From Nocardioides sp. Soil805 (GTDB taxonomy: Bacteria; Actinomycetota; Actinomycetes; Propionibacteriales; Nocardioidaceae), in the NCBI RefSeq assembly GCF_001429625.1, contig NZ_LMSU01000001.1, forward strand, positions 67,498 through 131,497: 64,000 bases of DNA, in the 5' to 3' direction. A program made the position numbers and the translations under genes. A model generated the notes under the pieces. That model did not search any database, was not told where the DNA came from, and saw only the letters and a program-made list of their open reading frames with translations. Below are positions 1-10,987 of this stretch, piece by piece. The stretch's first letter is position 1, and each line of letters opens with the position of its first letter.

Positions 1-893
<893 letters not shown>

Positions 894-894
894 G

Positions 895-2028
895 TCAGGC
901 TCCCTTCCGCTCGGTCATCAGGTGGACGAAACGGTCGAAGAGGTACGCCGCGTCGTGCGGGCCGGCCGCCGCCTCCGGGTGGTACTGCACCGAGAAGCTG
1001 AGCAGCTCGCCGTCCCGCGAGCGCAGCTCGAGGCCCTCGACCACGTCGTCGTTGAGGCAGACGTGGCTCACCGTCGCCTCGCCGTACGGCGTGCTGGTGC
1101 TGCCCTCGAGGGGAGCGTCGACGGCGAAGCCGTGGTTGTGCGCGGTGACCTCGACCTTGCCGGTGGTGCGGTCCATCACCGGCTGGTTGATGCCGCGGTG
1201 CCCGTAGGTCAGCTTGTACGTGCCGAACCCGAGCGCCCGGCCGAAGAGCTGGTTGCCGAAGCAGATGCCGAAGTAGGGCAGGTCGCGCTCCAGGGCGGCC
1301 TGCAGCAGCTCGACCTGGCCGGTGGTCGCGGCGGGGTCGCCGGGGCCGTTGGAGAAGAACAGCCCGTCGGCGCCGGTGGCCACGACCTCGTCGATCGACG
1401 CGGTGGCCGGCAGCACGTGCACCTCGATGCCGCGCTCGCTCATCATCCGCGGGGTGTTGGCCTTGATGCCGAGGTCGATCGCCGCGACGGTGAAGCGCCG
1501 CTCGCCGACCGCGGGGACGACGTACGCCTCCCGGGTGGAGACGGCCTCGCTCAGGTTGGCCCCGCGCATCTCGGCGGACTCCTGCACCCGCCGGAGCAGG
1601 GCGGCCGGGTCGGTCTCCGTGGTGGAGATCCCGACCCGCATGGCGCCGCGCTCGCGCAGGTGGCGGGTGAGGGCGCGGGTGTCGACGCCGGAGATGCCGA
1701 CCACCCCCTGCTCGCGCAGCGAGTCGTCGAGCGTGCGCTGCGAGCGCCAGCTGCTGGTGACCCGGGCGGGGTCACGGACGACGTAGCCGGCGACCCAGAT
1801 CCGCGAGGACTCGGGGTCCTCGTCGTTCATGCCGGTGTTGCCGACGTGGGGGGCGGTCATCACGACCACCTGGCGGTGGTAGCTCGGGTCCGTGAGGGTC
1901 TCCTGGTAGCCGGTCATGCCGGTGGAGAACACCGCCTCACCGAAGGTCTCACCCTCGGCTCCGAAGGCATCGCCTCGGAAGGTGCGCCCGTCCTCGAGGA
2001 CGAGCAGTGCGGGCGCGCGTACAGGCAA
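895..2028 (-). CDS. carA: Carbamoyl-phosphate synthase small (glutaminase) subunit
   Basis: Glutamine amidotransferase subunit that feeds ammonia to CarB; 377 residues, normal for the family. The N-terminal CPSase_sm domain contains [17 protein letters not shown]. The class I amidotransferase domain follows, with the nucleophile Cys256 in GICFGNQ and His350/Glu352 in QYHPE. The start is taken as TTG at 2028 because AGGAGG (2035-2040 on the minus strand) ends six bases before it and the family N-terminus begins here; in-frame sequence further upstream is not conserved-looking. A PyrR-type hairpin sits directly upstream, so uridine nucleotides probably repress carAB translation independently of the pyrRBC transcript. 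Confidence 0.96.
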   Translation of the reverse strand: MPVRAPALLVLEDGRTFRGDAFGAEGETFGEAVFSTGMTGYQETLTDPSYHRQVVVMTAPHVGNTGMNDEDPESSRIWVAGYVVRDPARVTSSWRSQRTLDDSLREQGVVGISGVDTRALTRHLRERGAMRVGISTTETDPAALLRRVQESAEMRGANLSEAVSTREAYVVPAVGERRFTVAAIDLGIKANTPRMMSERGIEVHVLPATASIDEVVATGADGLFFSNGPGDPAATTGQVELLQAALERDLPYFGICFGNQLFGRALGFGTYKLTYGHRGINQPVMDRTTGKVEVTAHNHGFAVDAPLEGSTSTPYGEATVSHVCLNDDVVEGLELRSRDGELLSFSVQYHPEAAAGPHDAAYLFDRFVHLMTERKGA

Positions 2029-2093
2029 CGCCGACCTCCTTCTCCGCCTCACAGGACGGATCGTTAAAGGATGTTTCTGCGTCGGTGACCCTA
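2029..2093 (-). promoter_or_regulatory. PyrR-binding leader of carAB with putative promoter
   Basis: Read on the minus strand, 2059-2044 forms a hairpin with stem CCGTC/GGCGG around the loop CTGTGA, which fits the CNGNGA hexaloop bound by PyrR. A TCCTT on the 5' side can pair with the AAGGA that overlaps the Shine-Dalgarno (AGGAGG, 2035-2040), giving a structure that could sequester the ribosome site. About 35 bases are nearly identical to the pyrR leader at 10.99-11.03 kb. A shared TAGGGT (2088-2093) at the same distance may be the -10 box; no good -35 is visible. PyrR-dependent translational repression at such sites is known in mycobacteria; its operation here is inferred. Confidence 0.8.
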
Positions 2094-2223
2094 TCAGCGC
2101 CGGGCGTGTGTCCGAGACCACGCACCACGGTGTGGCTGGACGGGCGCCGGGCCGGGCAGGGTGGCTGTGCATACCCCCGGTATGCCGTTGCCGCACTTCC
2201 TCCCCCGAGCGCTCGGAGCCCCC

Positions 2224-2895
2224 ATGACCCGCACCCCCTCCCGCACCCGACCCGTAGCCGTCGGCGCGCTGCTCGCCGCGTGCGCGCTGGCCGGCGGGCT
2301 CGGCACCGTGCTCGGCGCCGTCCCCGCGCACGCGGGGCTGACCGTCCCGGTCAACTGCGCCCTCGAGGGCGAGGACGGGCTGGTGCTGGCGTACGACGAC
2401 GTGACGTACGTCGTCGAGGGGGTCTGCGGGACCGTGCGGATCACCGCCGACGACGCGGTCGTCACCATGCCGACCGCCACGCACCTGTTCGTCACCGGCG
2501 AGCGCACCCGGGTCTCGGCGAAGTCGCAGGGCGAGGTCGTGGTGGCCGGCACCGACAACCACGTGGACCTCACCTCGGCGGCGTCCCTGCTCGTCTCCGG
2601 CGCCGGGTCCGCGGTCACCTCGCCGGGACTCGTCGAGCACGTCCGGGTGACCACCTCGGGCGCGTCCGTGGCCGCCGACCGCGTCCACGAGCTCGTGGTC
2701 CGCGGGTCCGGCAACGCGGCCAGCGCCCGCCGCGGCTTCACCACCCGGGTGATCGGCGACGCCAACACCCTTAGCCACCGGCGCCTGGACCGGCTCCGCG
2801 TGCGGGGGAACGGCAACTCCGTCGAGGTCACCCGCACCCGCCCGCGGATGCGCGTGTCCGGCTCCGGCAACGTGGTCGCCGTCCCGCGCCGGTGA
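2224..2895 (+). CDS. Secreted DUF3060-like protein with GxGN repeats
   Basis: 223 residues. A Sec signal peptide is clear: basic start, hydrophobic stretch [17 protein letters not shown], cleavage near PAHAG. The mature part is beta-rich, with repeating short motifs (GTDNHV, GSGNAAS, GNGNSV, GSGNVV) like those of DUF3060 proteins, suggesting a right-handed beta-helix or stacked-sheet fold. No catalytic motif is visible and the function is unknown. The ATG at 2224 is chosen because it begins the signal peptide; upstream in-frame starts only add poorly conserved residues. It is divergent from carA and followed 24 bp later by the nei-like gene. Confidence 0.65.
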   Translation: MTRTPSRTRPVAVGALLAACALAGGLGTVLGAVPAHAGLTVPVNCALEGEDGLVLAYDDVTYVVEGVCGTVRITADDAVVTMPTATHLFVTGERTRVSAKSQGEVVVAGTDNHVDLTSAASLLVSGAGSAVTSPGLVEHVRVTTSGASVAADRVHELVVRGSGNAASARRGFTTRVIGDANTLSHRRLDRLRVRGNGNSVEVTRTRPRMRVSGSGNVVAVPRR

Positions 2896-2919
2896 TCACC
2901 CCTCGGGCATGATGACGCC

Positions 2920-3756
2920 GTGCCCGAAGGTCACAGCATCCACCGCCTGGCCGGACGGCACCGCCGACTGCTGCTGGGCCGGCACGTGCGTGCCTCGAGC
3001 CCGCAGGGGCGCTTCGCCGAGGGCGCCGCGCTGATCGACGGCGCACTCATGGTCGGCTCGGACGCGTGGGGCAAGCACCTGTTCCACTCCTACGCCGACC
3101 ACCCCGGCGGCGACCCGCTGGTGCTGCACGTCCACCTCGGCCTCTACGGGAAGTTCCGCGAGGGCACCGGGGAGCCCGACGAGCCCCGCGGTGCCCTCCG
3201 CCTGCGACTGGTCACCGGGGACGGGGACGACGCGCGGTGGCTCGACCTGCGCGGCCCCACCGCGTGCGAGCTCATCGCCGCCCCCGAGCGTGACGCGCTG
3301 CTGGCCCGGCTCGGCCCCGACCCGCTGCGGCGGGGCACCGACCCCGGACCGTGGCTGGCGAGGACGGCGCGCAGCCGGGCCCCGCTGGGCACGCTGCTGC
3401 TCGACCAGTCGGTGGTCGCCGGCATCGGCAACGTCTACCGCGCCGAGCTGCTGTTCCGCCACGGCCTCGACCCCCACCTGCCCGGACGCGAGACTGACCC
3501 CGGCGCCCTCGCCGGCGCGTGGGACGACCTCGTGCGGCTGATGCGCGGCGGGGTCCGGTCGGGCCGGATCGTCACGACGGAGGCGGAGCACCGCGAGCGT
3601 CCCGCCGGGCGGGTCCGCAGGAGCGACGCGCACTACGTCTACGGACGGGCCGGGCTGCCGTGCCGGGTCTGCGGCACGGAGGTCGTCGACGGCGAGCTCG
3701 GCGCCCGGCGGATCTTCTGGTGCCCCGTGTGCCAGCCCCCGGGCGGGGGTCGCTGA
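2920..3756 (+). CDS. nei: Fpg/Nei family DNA glycosylase (Nei1-like)
   Basis: DNA glycosylase/AP lyase that removes oxidised bases, mainly pyrimidines. The 278-residue protein has the invariant N-terminus MPEG (catalytic Pro2 and Glu3), the conserved Lys52 in AWGKHLFH, the helix-two-turn-helix region LLLDQSVVAGIGNVYRAE, and a C-terminal zinc finger of the CxxC-x16-CxxC type (CRVCG and WCPVC). It resembles mycobacterial Nei1 (MPEGHTLHRLA type) more than Fpg. The start is GTG at 2920, needed for Pro2. Its TGA lies in a palindrome shared with the convergent ABC-F gene. Confidence 0.92.
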   Translation: MPEGHSIHRLAGRHRRLLLGRHVRASSPQGRFAEGAALIDGALMVGSDAWGKHLFHSYADHPGGDPLVLHVHLGLYGKFREGTGEPDEPRGALRLRLVTGDGDDARWLDLRGPTACELIAAPERDALLARLGPDPLRRGTDPGPWLARTARSRAPLGTLLLDQSVVAGIGNVYRAELLFRHGLDPHLPGRETDPGALAGAWDDLVRLMRGGVRSGRIVTTEAEHRERPAGRVRRSDAHYVYGRAGLPCRVCGTEVVDGELGARRIFWCPVCQPPGGGR

Positions 3757-3762
3757 GCGCGC

Positions 3763-3767
<5 letters not shown>
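3752..3767. terminator. Bidirectional palindrome containing both stop codons of nei and the ABC-F gene
   Basis: GCTGAGCGCGCTCAGC is a perfect 16-bp palindrome. The stop codon of nei (3754-3756) and the stop codon of the convergent ABC-F gene (3763-3765) are symmetric parts of it. The two genes are only 6 bp apart, so this could act as a shared termination or mRNA-end structure in both directions. There is no U-tract, as is common in actinobacteria. Confidence 0.5.
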
Positions 3768-5379
<1,612 letters not shown>

Positions 5380-5451
5380 GGGCGGGCCTTCGCGGGAGTG
5401 CGGTGACTCGCCGGGCACCTCGGGGGAGGTCGGCCGCGGGCGCGAGTCAGG

Positions 5452-5469
5452 TCAGGCCGTGATCCACAT
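5452..5469 (-). promoter_or_regulatory. Possible leader mini-ORF (MWITA) of the ABC-F gene
   Basis: The ABC-F leader contains an 18-base ORF, ATG TGG ATC ACG GCC TGA (5469-5452), whose stop is about 72 bases before the ABC-F start. A putative promoter lies just upstream (see the next entry), so this mini-ORF would be almost at the 5' end of the mRNA. GC-rich inverted repeats fill the space between it and the ABC-F start. Drug-inducible ABC-F and erm genes often use such stalling peptides; the role here is inferred only. Confidence 0.3.
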
Positions 5470-5478
5470 GATGGGGCG

Positions 5479-5508
5479 AGCGTATCCGGACGCCCCTCGT
5501 CCTGTCGC
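5479..5508 (-). promoter_or_regulatory. Putative promoter of the ABC-F gene
   Basis: On the minus strand GCGACA (5508-5503) and TACGCT (5484-5479) are separated by 18 bp and match the -35 and -10 boxes of a housekeeping promoter moderately well (nnGACA, TAnnnT). The expected start, near 5472, would leave a leader of about 90 bases. The 146-bp gap to the divergent winged-helix gene must also contain that gene's promoter. Confidence 0.35.
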
Positions 5509-5525
5509 GCCCTTATCGTCGGTGC

Positions 5526-6632
5526 GTGCACGAGCTCACCCGCGAGCAGGCGCGGCGGATCGCGGTCCGCGCCCAGCTCCTCGACGCCCCCCGCCCGACC
5601 GACCTGCTCGCGGCGGTCCGGCACCTCACCCTGCTCCAGGTCGAGCCGACCGCGGCGGTGGCGCCCAGCGCGCACGTGGTGGCGTGGTCGCGCCTGGGCG
5701 CGGCGTACCGGACGTCGGTGCTCGACGACCTGGTGGCCGACGGGTCACTGGTCGAGCTGCACTCGATGCTCCGCCCAGCGGAGGACCTCGCGCTCTACCG
5801 CGCCGAGATGGCCGTGTGGCCGGGCGCGGGCGAGCTCACGGAGTGGCAGGCCGACCTCGCGGGCTGGGTGGAGGCCAACGACGACACGCGCCGCGACATC
5901 CTCGCCCAGCTCCACGACGAGGGGCCGTGCACGGCGCGGGAGATGCCGGACACGACCCTGGTCCCGTGGCGCTCGAGCGGGTGGAACGACGACCGCAACG
6001 TACGACGCCTGCTCGACATGATGGTGCAGCGCGGCGAGGTGGCGGTCGCCGGCGCCGAGGGGCGCGACAAGCTCTGGGACCTCGCCGAGCGGGTCTACCC
6101 GGACGAGCCGCCGGTGCCCCTCGAGGAGGCGTTCCGGATCCGCGGTGAGCGGCGCCTGCGGGCGCTGGGCATCGCCCGGCTCCGCGCCACCGTCTCCCCC
6201 GGCGAGCCCAACGACGTCGGACCCGCCGGCGAGGAGGCCACCGTCGAGGGCACCCGCCGCACGTGGCGCGTCGACCCGGCGTACCTCGAGGACCTCGAGG
6301 ACACCGACGCGTTCCAGGGGCGCACCGCACTGCTCTCCCCCCTCGACCGGCTGGTCTTCGACCGCAAGCGGATGGCCGAGCTGTTCGACTTCGACTACCA
6401 GCTGGAGATGTACAAGCCGGTGGCCAAGCGGCGGTGGGGCTACTGGGCGCTCCCGGTGCTGCACGGGGACACGCTCGTCGGCAAGGTCGACGCGACCGCC
6501 GACCGGGACGACGGGGTGCTCCGCGTGGACGCGGTGCACGAGGACGGGCGGTGGAGCCGGGCGCTGCGCGAGGCGGTGGACGGCGAGATCGCCTCGCTCG
6601 GCCGCTGGCTGGGCCTGGTCGTCGAGCGCTGA
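5526..6632 (+). CDS. Winged-helix DNA glycosylase-like protein (HTH_42, AlkZ/YcaQ family)
   Basis: 368 residues, a typical length for the HTH_42 (COG3214) family, whose studied members AlkZ and YcaQ are DNA glycosylases that unhook alkylated or crosslinked bases. Family traits visible: an N-terminal helical region with HLTLLQVEPTAAVAPSAHVVAWSRLG, the central winged-helix segment, and the C-terminal block LLSPLDRLVFDRKR...YKPVAKRRWGYWALPVL. The site that is QxQ or QxD in AlkZ/YcaQ reads Q38-V39-E40 here, so the catalytic acid may differ. GTG at 5526 gives the family N-terminus. It could protect against an alkylating or crosslinking toxin; substrate unknown. Confidence 0.75.
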   Translation: MHELTREQARRIAVRAQLLDAPRPTDLLAAVRHLTLLQVEPTAAVAPSAHVVAWSRLGAAYRTSVLDDLVADGSLVELHSMLRPAEDLALYRAEMAVWPGAGELTEWQADLAGWVEANDDTRRDILAQLHDEGPCTAREMPDTTLVPWRSSGWNDDRNVRRLLDMMVQRGEVAVAGAEGRDKLWDLAERVYPDEPPVPLEEAFRIRGERRLRALGIARLRATVSPGEPNDVGPAGEEATVEGTRRTWRVDPAYLEDLEDTDAFQGRTALLSPLDRLVFDRKRMAELFDFDYQLEMYKPVAKRRWGYWALPVLHGDTLVGKVDATADRDDGVLRVDAVHEDGRWSRALREAVDGEIASLGRWLGLVVER

Positions 6633-6641
6633 GAGGGTCGG

Positions 6642-7088
6642 CTAGGACCACCGGCCGCGCAGCACGTCGTACAGCGTCGCGGGTCCGTCCTCACCCGCCG
6701 GGACGCCGTTGCGCATGACCACCTGCAGGGCCCCCTCGTGCACCTGGACGGAGATCTCCCAGGTCCACCCCGGTGCGTACTCGTAGCCGACGGTGGCGCC
6801 CGAGCCGGACCCGAGCCCGGTCAGCAGCACGACGTCGCGCTGGTGCCAGCTGTCCACCCACGCCGCGGTGACCGTGCCGTCCTCGTCGGGCACACCGAGC
6901 ACCAGCGTCCCCTCCTGCGGGCCGTCGTCCGCGTGCGTCCAGGTGTAGGACACCAGCAGCGCCCGGCCGGACGCGGCCTCGGCCACCGTCACCGACGACC
7001 CGCCGGCCTCGAACTCGTCGGTGGGAAGCATGCGGAAGTCGTAGGTCCCCTCACCGGAACCCAGCGGGATGTCGTACGGCGTGCCCAT
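6642..7088 (-). CDS. Small lipocalin-like (DUF1579-type) protein, function unknown
   Basis: 148-residue cytoplasmic protein without signal peptide or membrane segment. Alternating strand-like segments (ALLVSYTWTHADDGPQEGTLVLG, TAAWVDSWHQRDVVLLTG, WTWEISVQVHEGALQVVMRN) suggest a beta-barrel like the DUF1579 or heme/lipid-binding calycins, but I do not recognise a specific family. AGGAGG lies five bases before the ATG at 7088. It is 9 bp downstream of the VOC gene and is probably the third gene of an operon with the FMN-binding and VOC proteins. It is convergent with, and 9 bp from, the winged-helix gene. Confidence 0.6.
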   Translation of the reverse strand: MGTPYDIPLGSGEGTYDFRMLPTDEFEAGGSSVTVAEAASGRALLVSYTWTHADDGPQEGTLVLGVPDEDGTVTAAWVDSWHQRDVVLLTGLGSGSGATVGYEYAPGWTWEISVQVHEGALQVVMRNGVPAGEDGPATLYDVLRGRWS

Positions 7089-7097
7089 GACGCCTCC

Positions 7098-7511
7098 TCA
7101 GGCGACGAAGATGCAGAAGGGGTGCCCCTCGGGGTCGGCGAGGACGTAGAGGGGCTCGTCCTCGTCGTCGGTGCGGTCCAGCAGGAGCGTCGCACCGAGC
7201 GCCAGCGCGCGGTCGTGCTGTGCGGCGAGCTCCTCGGTGCTGGGGACGGTGAGGTCGAGGTGGAGCTGCATCGGGACCTCCTGGCTCGGCCAGGTGGTGC
7301 GCGCCTGCTCGGCGACCTGCTGGAAGGCCAGCACGCGCCGCCCGCCCGCGTCCGTCAGGACCAACCAGTCGAGATCGTCGACGGTGCCGGGCCCGTCGGA
7401 CATCTCGTCCCCGGGCCGGTAGACCAGCCCGAGCAGGTCGCGCCAGAACTCGGCCTCGCGGCGGACGTCGACGGCGTCGAGGACCGTGTGCAGCAGCTGG
7501 GGGTGGGCCAT
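7098..7511 (-). CDS. VOC-superfamily (glyoxalase/bleomycin-resistance fold) protein
   Basis: 137 residues with the paired beta-alpha-beta-beta-beta units of the vicinal oxygen chelate fold: LLHTVLDAVDVRREAEFWRDLLG near the start and PLYVLADPEGHPFCIFVA at the end, with MQLHLDLTV between. It belongs to the Glyoxalase_6-like group with no known substrate. Its ATG overlaps the TGA of the preceding FMN-binding gene (TGATG), so translation is coupled. It may be a small detoxifying enzyme or a binding protein. Confidence 0.8.
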   Translation of the reverse strand: MAHPQLLHTVLDAVDVRREAEFWRDLLGLVYRPGDEMSDGPGTVDDLDWLVLTDAGGRRVLAFQQVAEQARTTWPSQEVPMQLHLDLTVPSTEELAAQHDRALALGATLLLDRTDDEDEPLYVLADPEGHPFCIFVA

Positions 7512-8131
7512 CAGTACAGGCCCTTGTCGTAGTTCTCGGAGCGGTAGTAGTCGTCGAGGTCGGCCAGCGACTGCCCGGCCACGGGCTCCAGCTGCTGGGC
7601 GATGACGGCCCGGCGGGGCACGCTCGCCGTGGGGTTCCAGGACTCGGGGTCCCAGAGCCGGGAGCGGGAGAACGCCTTGGCGCAGTGGAAGAAGACCGTC
7701 TCGATCTCGACGACCATCGCCAGGATCGGGCGCCTGCCGTGGACCGCCAGGTCGTCGAAGAAGGGCGCGTCGTCGAACAGCCGGGCCCGGCCGTTGATGC
7801 GCAGGGTGTCGCCCCGACCCGGGATGAGGAAGTCGAGGCCGACGTGCGGGTTGGCCAGGACGTTGCGGTAGCCGTCGACCCGCCGGTTGCCGGGCCGCTC
7901 GGCCAGGGCGATCGTGCGGTCGTCGACGACGTGCACGAGCTGCCCGGGCGGGTCCCCCTTGGGGCTGGCGTCGCAGCGACCCCGGTCGTCCGCGGTGGCC
8001 AGCACGCAGAACGGTGTCGCCGCCAGCCAGGCCCGGTCGATGTCGGTCAGCGCGGAGCGCTCCTTGGTGGCAGCCCGCTCCCCCGGCTCGCCGACGATGG
8101 CCTCGAGCTGCTCGACGGTGGTGATCTCCAT
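7511..8131 (-). CDS. Pyridoxamine 5'-phosphate oxidase-fold FMN-binding protein (MSMEG_1061-like)
   Basis: 206 residues of the split-barrel flavin-binding fold. Typical segments are PFCVLATADDRGRCDASPKGDPPG, HVGLDFLIPGRGDTLRINGRARL, and the C-terminal FFHCAKAFSRSRLWDPESW that marks the MSMEG_1061-type subfamily. Such proteins bind FMN or F420 and reduce or sense small molecules; the substrate is unknown and it is not PdxH. It is the first gene of a three-gene minus-strand set with the VOC and lipocalin-like proteins and lies in the gap separating pyrC from carA. Confidence 0.8.
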   Translation of the reverse strand: MEITTVEQLEAIVGEPGERAATKERSALTDIDRAWLAATPFCVLATADDRGRCDASPKGDPPGQLVHVVDDRTIALAERPGNRRVDGYRNVLANPHVGLDFLIPGRGDTLRINGRARLFDDAPFFDDLAVHGRRPILAMVVEIETVFFHCAKAFSRSRLWDPESWNPTASVPRRAVIAQQLEPVAGQSLADLDDYYRSENYDKGLY

Positions 8132-8134
8132 GGG

Positions 8135-8239
8135 CCGAGCCTAGGACTCCTGGCTCGGAGACACGCGGACACAACTCGGGCCTCGCCCGACCTCCGAGCG
8201 TGGCCGGCGGTGGCCGGAGGGACCAATGTCCGCGTGTCT
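8135..8239. repeat. Nested inverted repeats between pyrC and the FMN-binding gene
   Basis: Two structures fill the 125-bp gap. AGACACGCGGACA (8159-8171) is a perfect 13-bp inverted repeat of 8227-8239, with 55 bp between the arms. Next to it, CCGAGCC (8135-8141) pairs with GGCTCGG (8152-8158), ending three bases before the FMN-binding gene start. Both genes run on the minus strand, so the pair may end the pyrRBC transcript and shape the next leader. No known RNA family is recognised. Confidence 0.45.
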
Positions 8240-8256
8240 ACGGTGGCCGGCAGGGA

Positions 8257-9534
8257 TCAGAGCAGAGCGCCGTCGCGGACCGTGAGCCGGCCGCCGTACA
8301 CGGTGTGCACGACGCGCGAGGCGAGGGTGCGGCCGTGCCACGGGTTGTTGCGCGACAGCGAGACGGACGTGGCGCGATCGACGGTCGTGGTCGCCGCCGG
8401 GTCGACCAGCGTGACGTGCGCCGGGCTCCCGATCGCGAGCGAGCCGTGGTCGGCCAGTCCGGCGATGCGGGCCGGGGTGGTCGACATGACCTGGGCGACG
8501 CGGGCCCAGGACAGGTCCGGCAGCGCGGTGCGGACGACGCCCAGCGCAGTCTCCAGCCCGAGCATCCCGAAGGCCGCGTCCACGAACGCGTGCTCCTTGT
8601 CGTGGCGCGCGTGCGGGGCGTGGTCGGTCGCGACGGCGTCGACGGTGCCGTCGGCGAGCGCCTCCCGCAGCGCGTCGACGTCCTCCTGGGGGCGCAGCGG
8701 CGGGTTGACCTTGTACGTCGGGTCGTACCCGGTGAGCAGGTCGGTGGTGAGCAGCAGGTGGTGCGGAGTGACCTCGGCGGTCACGTCGATGCCCTGGGCC
8801 TTGGCCCAGCGGAGCACGTCGACGGACCCGGCCGTCGAGACGTGGGCGATGTGGACGCGCGAGCCGGTGTGGCGGGCCAGCATCACGTCGCGGGCCACGA
8901 TGACCTCCTCGGCGATCCCGGGCCAGCCCGGCAGGCCGAGACGGCCCGACAGCTCACCCTCGTGGCAGCAGGACGTCGGTCCGGCGAGGGTCGGGTCCTG
9001 GGCGTGCTGGGACACCACGCCGCCGAACGCCTTGACGTACTCCAGCGCGCGGCGCATCACCCGGGCGTCGTGGACGCACTTGCCGTCGTCGGAGAAGACG
9101 CGGACCCGGGCCCGCGAGCGCGCCATCAGGCCGAGCTCGGCGAGCTCCTCGCCGCCGAGTCCGCGGGTGACCGCGCCGACCGGCTGGACGTGCACGAGCC
9201 CGGCCTCGCGGCCGAGGTCGAGGACGCGGAGGGCCGCCTCGGCGGTGTCGGTGACCGGCGAGGTGTTGGCCATCGCCAGCACGGCGGTGAAGCCCCCGAC
9301 CGCGGCGGCCCGGGAGCCGGTGAGGATCGTCTCGGCGTCCTCGCGCCCGGGCTCGCGCAGGTGCGTGTGCAGGTCGACGAGACCCGGCAGCGCGACGAGG
9401 CCGTCGGCGTCGAGGACCTCGGCCCCCGCGGGCGCCTCGTCGACGAGCAGGCCCGCGTCGTCGACGTACAGGTCCCCGCTCCTCTCGCCCAGCAGCGAGG
9501 CGCCGGTGATCACCAGTCCACGTGTCGCGCCCAT
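8257..9534 (-). CDS. pyrC: Dihydroorotase
   Basis: Zinc amidohydrolase that closes carbamoyl-aspartate to dihydroorotate, step three of de novo pyrimidine synthesis. 425 residues, class I type. Metal site His56/His58 in DLHTHLREPG, further ligands in the central histidine motifs (EVTPHHLLL, HIAHVSTAGS), and the C-terminal TDHAPHARHDKE with the catalytic Asp. The ATG at 9534 overlaps the pyrB TGA by one base (TGATG). It is the last gene of pyrRBC; carA, which usually follows closely in actinobacteria, is 6.2 kb away. Confidence 0.97.
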   Translation of the reverse strand: MGATRGLVITGASLLGERSGDLYVDDAGLLVDEAPAGAEVLDADGLVALPGLVDLHTHLREPGREDAETILTGSRAAAVGGFTAVLAMANTSPVTDTAEAALRVLDLGREAGLVHVQPVGAVTRGLGGEELAELGLMARSRARVRVFSDDGKCVHDARVMRRALEYVKAFGGVVSQHAQDPTLAGPTSCCHEGELSGRLGLPGWPGIAEEVIVARDVMLARHTGSRVHIAHVSTAGSVDVLRWAKAQGIDVTAEVTPHHLLLTTDLLTGYDPTYKVNPPLRPQEDVDALREALADGTVDAVATDHAPHARHDKEHAFVDAAFGMLGLETALGVVRTALPDLSWARVAQVMSTTPARIAGLADHGSLAIGSPAHVTLVDPAATTTVDRATSVSLSRNNPWHGRTLASRVVHTVYGGRLTVRDGALL

Positions 9535-10460
9535 CAGGACTCCTCTCCGGCGAGCAGGTGGTAGAGCACGGACATGCGGACGGCGAGGCCACTGGAGACC
9601 TGCTCCAGGACGACCGACTGGGCGGCGTCCGCGGCGTCGGCGGCGATCTCGAGGCCGCGGTTCATCGGCCCGGGGTGGCAGATCGGGGCGTCGGGCTTGA
9701 GGGTCGCGAGCCGGTCGCGGGTCAGGCCGTAGCCGACCGTGTACTCCCGCGCGGTCGGGAAGTAGCCGCCCGACATCCGCTCGCGCTGGACCCGCAGCAT
9801 CATCACCGCGTCGGCGTCCGGCAGCACCGCATCCAGGTCGTACGACGTCTCGAAGCCGGCCGCGGCCGACCACGGGCCGATGCCGCTCGGCATCAGCGTG
9901 GGCGGGGCGACCACGGTGACCCGCGCGCCCAGCTTGGTCAGGCACAGCACGTTGGAGCGGAAGACCCGGCTGTGGGTCAGGTCGCCCACGAGCACGACGT
10001 GGCGGCCCTCGAGGGAGCCGAGCCGCCGCTGGAGGGTGTAGGCGTCGAGCAGCGCCTGGGTGGGGTGCTCGTGCATCCCGTCGCCGGCGTTGACCACCAC
10101 GGCGTCGACCCACTGGCTCACCTGGTGGGCGGCACCGGAGGCGGGGTGGCGGATGACCAGGCCGTCGACGCCCATGGCGCAGACGGTGAGGACCGTGTCG
10201 CGCAGGCTCTCGCCCTTGGAGGCGCTGGAGCCCTTGGCCGAGATGTTGATGACGTCGGCGGAGAGCCACTTGCCGGCGATCTCGAAGCTCGAGCGGGTGC
10301 GGGTCGAGTCCTCGAAGAACATGTTGATGACCGTGCGGCCGCGCAGCGCGGGGAGCTTCTTGACCTCGCGGCGCTGCACGTCGTGCATGTCGGCGGCGGT
10401 CTCGAAGATCTCCGCGATGGCGTCGACGGAGAGGTCGTCGATGGAGAGCAGGTGCTTCAC
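9534..10460 (-). CDS. pyrB: Aspartate carbamoyltransferase catalytic subunit
   Basis: Transfers the carbamoyl group from carbamoyl phosphate to aspartate. 308 residues with the carbamoyl-phosphate loop S52-T-R-T-R56, the [12 protein letters not shown] segment, RHPASGAAH and [11 protein letters not shown] start at 10460 overlaps the end of pyrR by four bases (GTGA). No regulatory pyrI-like gene is nearby, as expected for an unregulated catalytic trimer. Expression probably follows the PyrR site in front of pyrR. Confidence 0.97.
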   Translation of the reverse strand: MKHLLSIDDLSVDAIAEIFETAADMHDVQRREVKKLPALRGRTVINMFFEDSTRTRSSFEIAGKWLSADVINISAKGSSASKGESLRDTVLTVCAMGVDGLVIRHPASGAAHQVSQWVDAVVVNAGDGMHEHPTQALLDAYTLQRRLGSLEGRHVVLVGDLTHSRVFRSNVLCLTKLGARVTVVAPPTLMPSGIGPWSAAAGFETSYDLDAVLPDADAVMMLRVQRERMSGGYFPTAREYTVGYGLTRDRLATLKPDAPICHPGPMNRGLEIAADAADAAQSVVLEQVSSGLAVRMSVLYHLLAGEES

Positions 10461-10987
10461 GCGATCGTCACCTCGTCGAGGTCGTCGACCTCGGCCAGCC
10501 GCACGCTGACCCGCTCGGAGCGCGCGCTGGGGAGGTTCTTGCCGACGTGGTCGGCGCGGATGGGCAGCTCGCGGTGGCCGCGGTCGACCAGCACCGCCAG
10601 GCGTACGGCGGAGGGCCGGCCGAGGTCGGCGAGCGCGTCGAGGGCGGCCCGGATGGTGCGCCCCGAGAACAGCACGTCGTCGACGAGCACCACCACCTTG
10701 CCGTCGATGCCACCGGGCGGGATCTCGGTCTTGTGCGAGCGCCGGGTCGGCTGCGTGCGCAGGTCGTCGCGGTACATCGTCACGTCGAGCTCCCCCACGG
10801 CGACCGCGGTGCCCTCGACGCTGGCGATGCGCTCGCCGATGCGACGCGCCAGCGGCACGCCACGCGTGTGGAGGCCGAGGAGGACGAGATCGTCGGCGCC
10901 CTTGTTGCGCTCGAGGATCTCGTGGGAGATGCGGGTCAACGCCCGGGCGACGTCACCGGAGTCGAGCACGATACGAGGGTCGGCCAT
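10457..10987 (-). CDS. pyrR: Bifunctional PyrR: pyr mRNA-binding regulator / uracil phosphoribosyltransferase
   Basis: PyrR binds uridine nucleotides and specific hairpins in pyr mRNAs, and many members also convert uracil plus PRPP to UMP. 176 residues, normal. The PRPP loop [14 protein letters not shown] is at about 99-112 and the basic RNA-binding face includes [17 protein letters not shown]. First gene of pyrRBC and autoregulated by the hairpin in its own leader; the second target is the carA leader 9 kb away. Confidence 0.97.
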   Translation of the reverse strand: MADPRIVLDSGDVARALTRISHEILERNKGADDLVLLGLHTRGVPLARRIGERIASVEGTAVAVGELDVTMYRDDLRTQPTRRSHKTEIPPGGIDGKVVVLVDDVLFSGRTIRAALDALADLGRPSAVRLAVLVDRGHRELPIRADHVGKNLPSARSERVSVRLAEVDDLDEVTIA

